From positions 1 through 7,690 of the forward strand of contig DAIOHQ010000235.1 of NCBI GenBank assembly GCA_036744635.1: a stretch of DNA of 7,690 nucleotides, read 5' to 3'. Source of the stretch: DAIOHQ01 sp036744635 (lineage in GTDB: Bacteria > Planctomycetota > Phycisphaerae > Tepidisphaerales > Tepidisphaeraceae). Below are positions 5,792 through 7,690 of this stretch, piece by piece. Position numbers and translations under genes: made by a program. Below the pieces are notes generated by a model. That model was not told the origin of the DNA, did not search any database, and saw only the letters and a list, made by a program, of their open reading frames with translations. Every line of letters starts with the position of its first letter. The stretch's first letter is position 1.

Positions 5792-5841
5792 TTTTCTCCG
5801 GGCACCCAAAAGCATTTCTGTTGGCATCGCCGCGTGTGGGC

Positions 5842-5978
5842 GTGCGTGATACTTTAGGCGGCTTTACCTTGACTTGGTGGGGCAAACATTCCTGTCTGTC
5901 ATGGCTGGATGAGCGGTGGATGTACTCATCCACCCGAATCCAGCCATATTTTCCCAAGCCGCCCAAAGCGTCACGCAC
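5842..5978. repeat. 137-bp nested palindromic element upstream of the flippase gene
   Basis: Outer arms 5842-5864 and 5956-5978 are inverted repeats, 20/23 identical after complementing, one mismatch being a potential G-T pair. They enclose a copy of the hairpin repeat family (5869-5945). The inner hairpin is perfect: GGCTGGAT (5903) pairs with ATCCAGCC (5938), and GGTGGATG (5915) with CATCCACC (5927), closing a TACT loop with 4- and 3-base internal bulges. The element fills the middle of the divergent 5754-6042 region. It could be a miniature mobile element or a structured transcript; no -10/-35 for the flippase is evident between it and the ATG. Confidence 0.85.
5869..5945 (+). repeat. Hairpin repeat module, copy 1
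   Basis: The module runs TTGACTTGGTGG, an imperfect ACATTC/TGTCTG hairpin, ATGGCTGG, then the nested GGCTGGAT...ATCCAGCC hairpin. The first 40 bases match 7474-7513 at 33 positions by hand alignment, including an identical 12-bp start. The second hairpin recurs at 7566-7608 and, inverted, at 7634-7676. It lies inside the larger palindrome 5842-5978, so it may have been captured by, or be the core of, that element. Confidence 0.85.
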
Positions 5979-6042
5979 CCGCACTGTGACAGCGGGACTA
6001 ATTGCGTTTGCATCGGCGCGGGGTCTGGACCAAGATGGGGGG

Positions 6043-7458
6043 ATGAGCAGTCGGGCGAAGAAGTGGTTGCTGTTTGGGGTGCGCTGGGGGATCGCGGTGG
6101 CGGGGATCTGGTATGTGCTGAGCACCATGTGGTTCCGGGACCACGTGACGGCGATTTTGGCGCCGGGAACGCCGCCGGTGGAAGTCGCCCTGGCGGCGCC
6201 GGCCGAGGAGACATCCGGGGCCTTTTTGGTGGTCGACCGCCATGGGGAGCAGCACCAGGTGGACCGGCAGGATGTGATCAACAAGCCGACGCGCGACAAG
6301 GAAAAGATGGTGCTGGCGGATGGGACGCCGGCGGTGATTCTCGGATATGACGCCAAGCGCGATTTCGCGATCGAGCGGGTGTTGGTCGGCAGTGCGGCGG
6401 GCGAGGCGGGGCATTGGATTTCGCCTTCGCAGATCAAGGGCGGGCGATACGTGCAGATTACCCGGCCGCGCATCGAGCCGGGCGTCATCAACATGGTGCG
6501 GCGGGCCAACGGCTGGCTGTTGCTGGCGGCGGTGGTCATTTTTCCGCTGTGCTACATCATCACCGCGTTCCGCTGGCATGCGTTTCTGAAGGCGCTGGAC
6601 ATTCACATCGGCCAGGGGCGCACGTTTGTGCTCAACATGGTGGGGGCGTTCTATAACTCATTCATGCCGGGATCGACGGGCGGGGATTTGCTGAAGGCGT
6701 GGTACGCGTCCCAGCACACCACCCATCGCGCCCGCGCGGTCATTTCGGTGCTGGTGGATCGGGTGATCGGGCTGCTGGCGCTGATCATCCTGGGTGCGAT
6801 CATGGCGGCCTACGAATACTTCGTCATCCGCGGCGATCCGGCGCGGGCGGAGGTGGCGCGGGCCTGCCGGAAGGTGGCGCTGGGATCGGGTCTGATCATC
6901 GCCATCGTGATAGGCGGTCTGGTGGTGTTTTACACGCCGATGCTGCGGAAGTGGACGGGGCTGGATTTCGTTCTCAAGCGGCTGCCGATGCAGAAGCACG
7001 TGCATCATGCGGTGGAGGCGATGGAGATTTACGGCCGCCGGCCGTGGCTGGCGGTGGGGGCGCTGGTGATTACCTTTCCGGTACACATGACGGTGGTGCT
7101 GAGCGCGATGTTCGCGGGGATGGCGTTCGGGCTGCACATCAACCCGGCGTATTACTGGGTGTGCGTGCCGGTGATCGTGCTGGTGGGGGCGATTCCGATC
7201 TCGCCGCAGGGGGCGGGGGTGATGGAAGTGTTCGCGATTCAGCTTACGAAAAACCAGGGGGCCAGCGTGAGCGAGGCGGTAGCGCTGACGATGTCGATCC
7301 GGATGGTGCAGATTTTCTGGAACCTGACCGGCGGCGTGTTCGTCTTCCGCGGCGGGTACCACGCCCCCAGCACCACCGAGCAGCAGGAGATGGAGGCCGA
7401 TGAGGCAGAGGATGAGCTGCTGAATCCGGCCGCGAGCCAGGCGGTGACGGAAGGGTGA
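6043..7458 (+). CDS. Lysylphosphatidylglycerol synthase TM-region / YbhN-type flippase-like protein
   Basis: A 471-residue polytopic inner-membrane protein of the LPG_synthase_TM (PF03706, UPF0104) superfamily, whose members include the MprF flippase half and YbhN. Signatures in order: ITAFRWHAFLKAL (173-185), NMVGAFYNSFMPGSTGGDLLKAWY (198-221), VLVDRVIGLLAL (236-247) and IPISPQGAGVMEVFA (384-398). Hydrophobic segments occur at about 8-28, 157-175, 236-260, 281-297, 337-360 and 370-386. No aminoacyltransferase domain follows, so it is a transporter-type member, probably moving a lipid or a lipid-linked precursor across the membrane (inference). Unusually, about 125 soluble residues (31-155, strand-rich) separate the first two membrane segments. 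The C-terminal tail (442-471) is acidic. The ATG at 6043 fits the first membrane helix; only a G-run precedes it. The frame open upstream crosses DUF2752 and the repeat and is rejected. Confidence 0.9.
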   Translation: MSSRAKKWLLFGVRWGIAVAGIWYVLSTMWFRDHVTAILAPGTPPVEVALAAPAEETSGAFLVVDRHGEQHQVDRQDVINKPTRDKEKMVLADGTPAVILGYDAKRDFAIERVLVGSAAGEAGHWISPSQIKGGRYVQITRPRIEPGVINMVRRANGWLLLAAVVIFPLCYIITAFRWHAFLKALDIHIGQGRTFVLNMVGAFYNSFMPGSTGGDLLKAWYASQHTTHRARAVISVLVDRVIGLLALIILGAIMAAYEYFVIRGDPARAEVARACRKVALGSGLIIAIVIGGLVVFYTPMLRKWTGLDFVLKRLPMQKHVHHAVEAMEIYGRRPWLAVGALVITFPVHMTVVLSAMFAGMAFGLHINPAYYWVCVPVIVLVGAIPISPQGAGVMEVFAIQLTKNQGASVSEAVALTMSIRMVQIFWNLTGGVFVFRGGYHAPSTTEQQEMEADEAEDELLNPAASQAVTEG

Positions 7459-7473
7459 TGAAGGGATCGTGGG

Positions 7474-7513
7474 TTGACTTGGTGGTGCGGACATTCTTGT
7501 CCGCAATGGCTGG
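7474..7513 (+). repeat. Hairpin repeat module, copy 2 (truncated)
   Basis: Starts with the same TTGACTTGGTGG as copy 1 and contains a perfect 8-bp hairpin, TGCGGACA (7486) with TGTCCGCA (7498) around TTCT, then ATGGCTGG before diverging. It begins 16 bases after the flippase stop. It might stabilise or end the transcript, but no T-run follows the stem, so I do not call a terminator. Confidence 0.8.
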
Positions 7514-7538
7514 CTGCGTGACAGGTGCATTTGTAACT

Positions 7539-7690
7539 GGTGGGGCAGACATTCTTGTCTGTCACGGCTGGACGAGCGGCAGATCTACTCACCTGCCCGA
7601 ATCCAGCCATATCTCCGCGACAATGCCAAGTGTGGCCGGACTCGGGCGGATGAGTACATCCACCACTCCTCCAGCCACGGCAGACAGGAA
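7539..7690. repeat. Hairpin repeat modules, copies 3 and 4 in inverted orientation (cut by window end)
   Basis: Copy 3 has CAGACA (7546) TTCT TGTCTG (7556), then the nested hairpin GGCTGGAC (7566)/ATCCAGCC (7601) and GGCAGATC (7578)/CACCTGCC (7590). Copy 4 is inverted: GGCCGGAC (7634)/CTCCAGCC (7669), GGCGGATG (7645)/CATCCACC (7657), then CAGACAGGAA at the window edge, where the matching arm should continue outside. Together they form a compound palindrome of at least 150 bp around 7609-7633. Nothing in 7459-7690 looks coding; short open frames here translate the repeat. Confidence 0.85.

Noticed and set aside
5209..5805. Long upstream extension of the lipoprotein A frame
   Set aside because: It overlaps DUF2752 in another frame and would place the lipoprotein signal peptide in the middle of the protein.
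5599..6042. Upstream extension of the flippase frame
   Set aside because: It crosses DUF2752 antisense and the hairpin repeat; the family start fits ATG 6043.
5754..6539. Upstream extension of the DUF2752 frame
   Set aside because: It is antisense to the flippase gene and passes through the palindromic repeat.
7486..7505. Intrinsic terminator after the flippase gene
   Set aside because: The stem-loop is perfect but is followed by ATGGCTGG, not a T-run, and belongs to a dispersed repeat.
7239..7610. Small minus-strand open frames in the downstream repeats
   Set aside because: They translate the hairpin repeat (similar peptides such as DKNVCPT appear from several copies) and overlap the flippase gene end.

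Overview
The window reads as a piece of a GC-rich Gram-negative bacterial chromosome. A heptose-phosphate isomerase (LPS synthesis) and two lipoproteins point to an outer membrane. A DUF2752 protein, a YbhN-like flippase with a large extra loop, several gene starts without a Shine-Dalgarno, and abundant hairpin-type intergenic repeats together suggest Planctomycetota or a relative. That assignment is inference, not proof.

Left part (1-1028): the last 126 codons of a type III-like (BPTD_3080-type) restriction endonuclease with its PD-(D/E)xK nuclease core enter from the left edge. About 555 bases without a credible gene follow. They hold the most unusual object in the window: a strictly 21-bp-periodic array of the 12-bp palindrome AATAGCGCTATT (563-868, 15 registers, 8 nearly perfect) with non-conserved 9-bp spacers. 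A tRNA-Ser(GCU) on the minus strand comes next, its 3' end facing the array and the restriction gene, with a plausible promoter.

Middle (1119-3865): an aldo/keto reductase (minus) diverges from a plus-strand cluster of a GNAT acetyltransferase, a DUF309 protein and gmhA, separated by 27 and 17 bp and probably one operon. A 120-bp palindromic element built from four alternating copies of CACAGGTC sits between the divergent genes.

Right part (3881-7690): a minus-strand operon DUF2752 membrane protein > lipoprotein A > lipoprotein B. The two lipoproteins look like paralogues and are joined by an ATGA overlap; the operon converges on gmhA. Part of lipoprotein B's signal peptide is encoded by a 10-bp tandem repeat. 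A divergent plus-strand gene encodes a polytopic LPG_synthase_TM/YbhN-type flippase. Copies of one hairpin repeat family lie on both sides of it; paired substitutions between copies preserve base pairing, and the last, inverted copy is cut by the window end.

Functionally, the gmhA, lipoprotein/DUF2752 and flippase genes all concern the envelope. The restriction fragment and repeat array beside the tRNA 3' end look like the edge of an accessory region.
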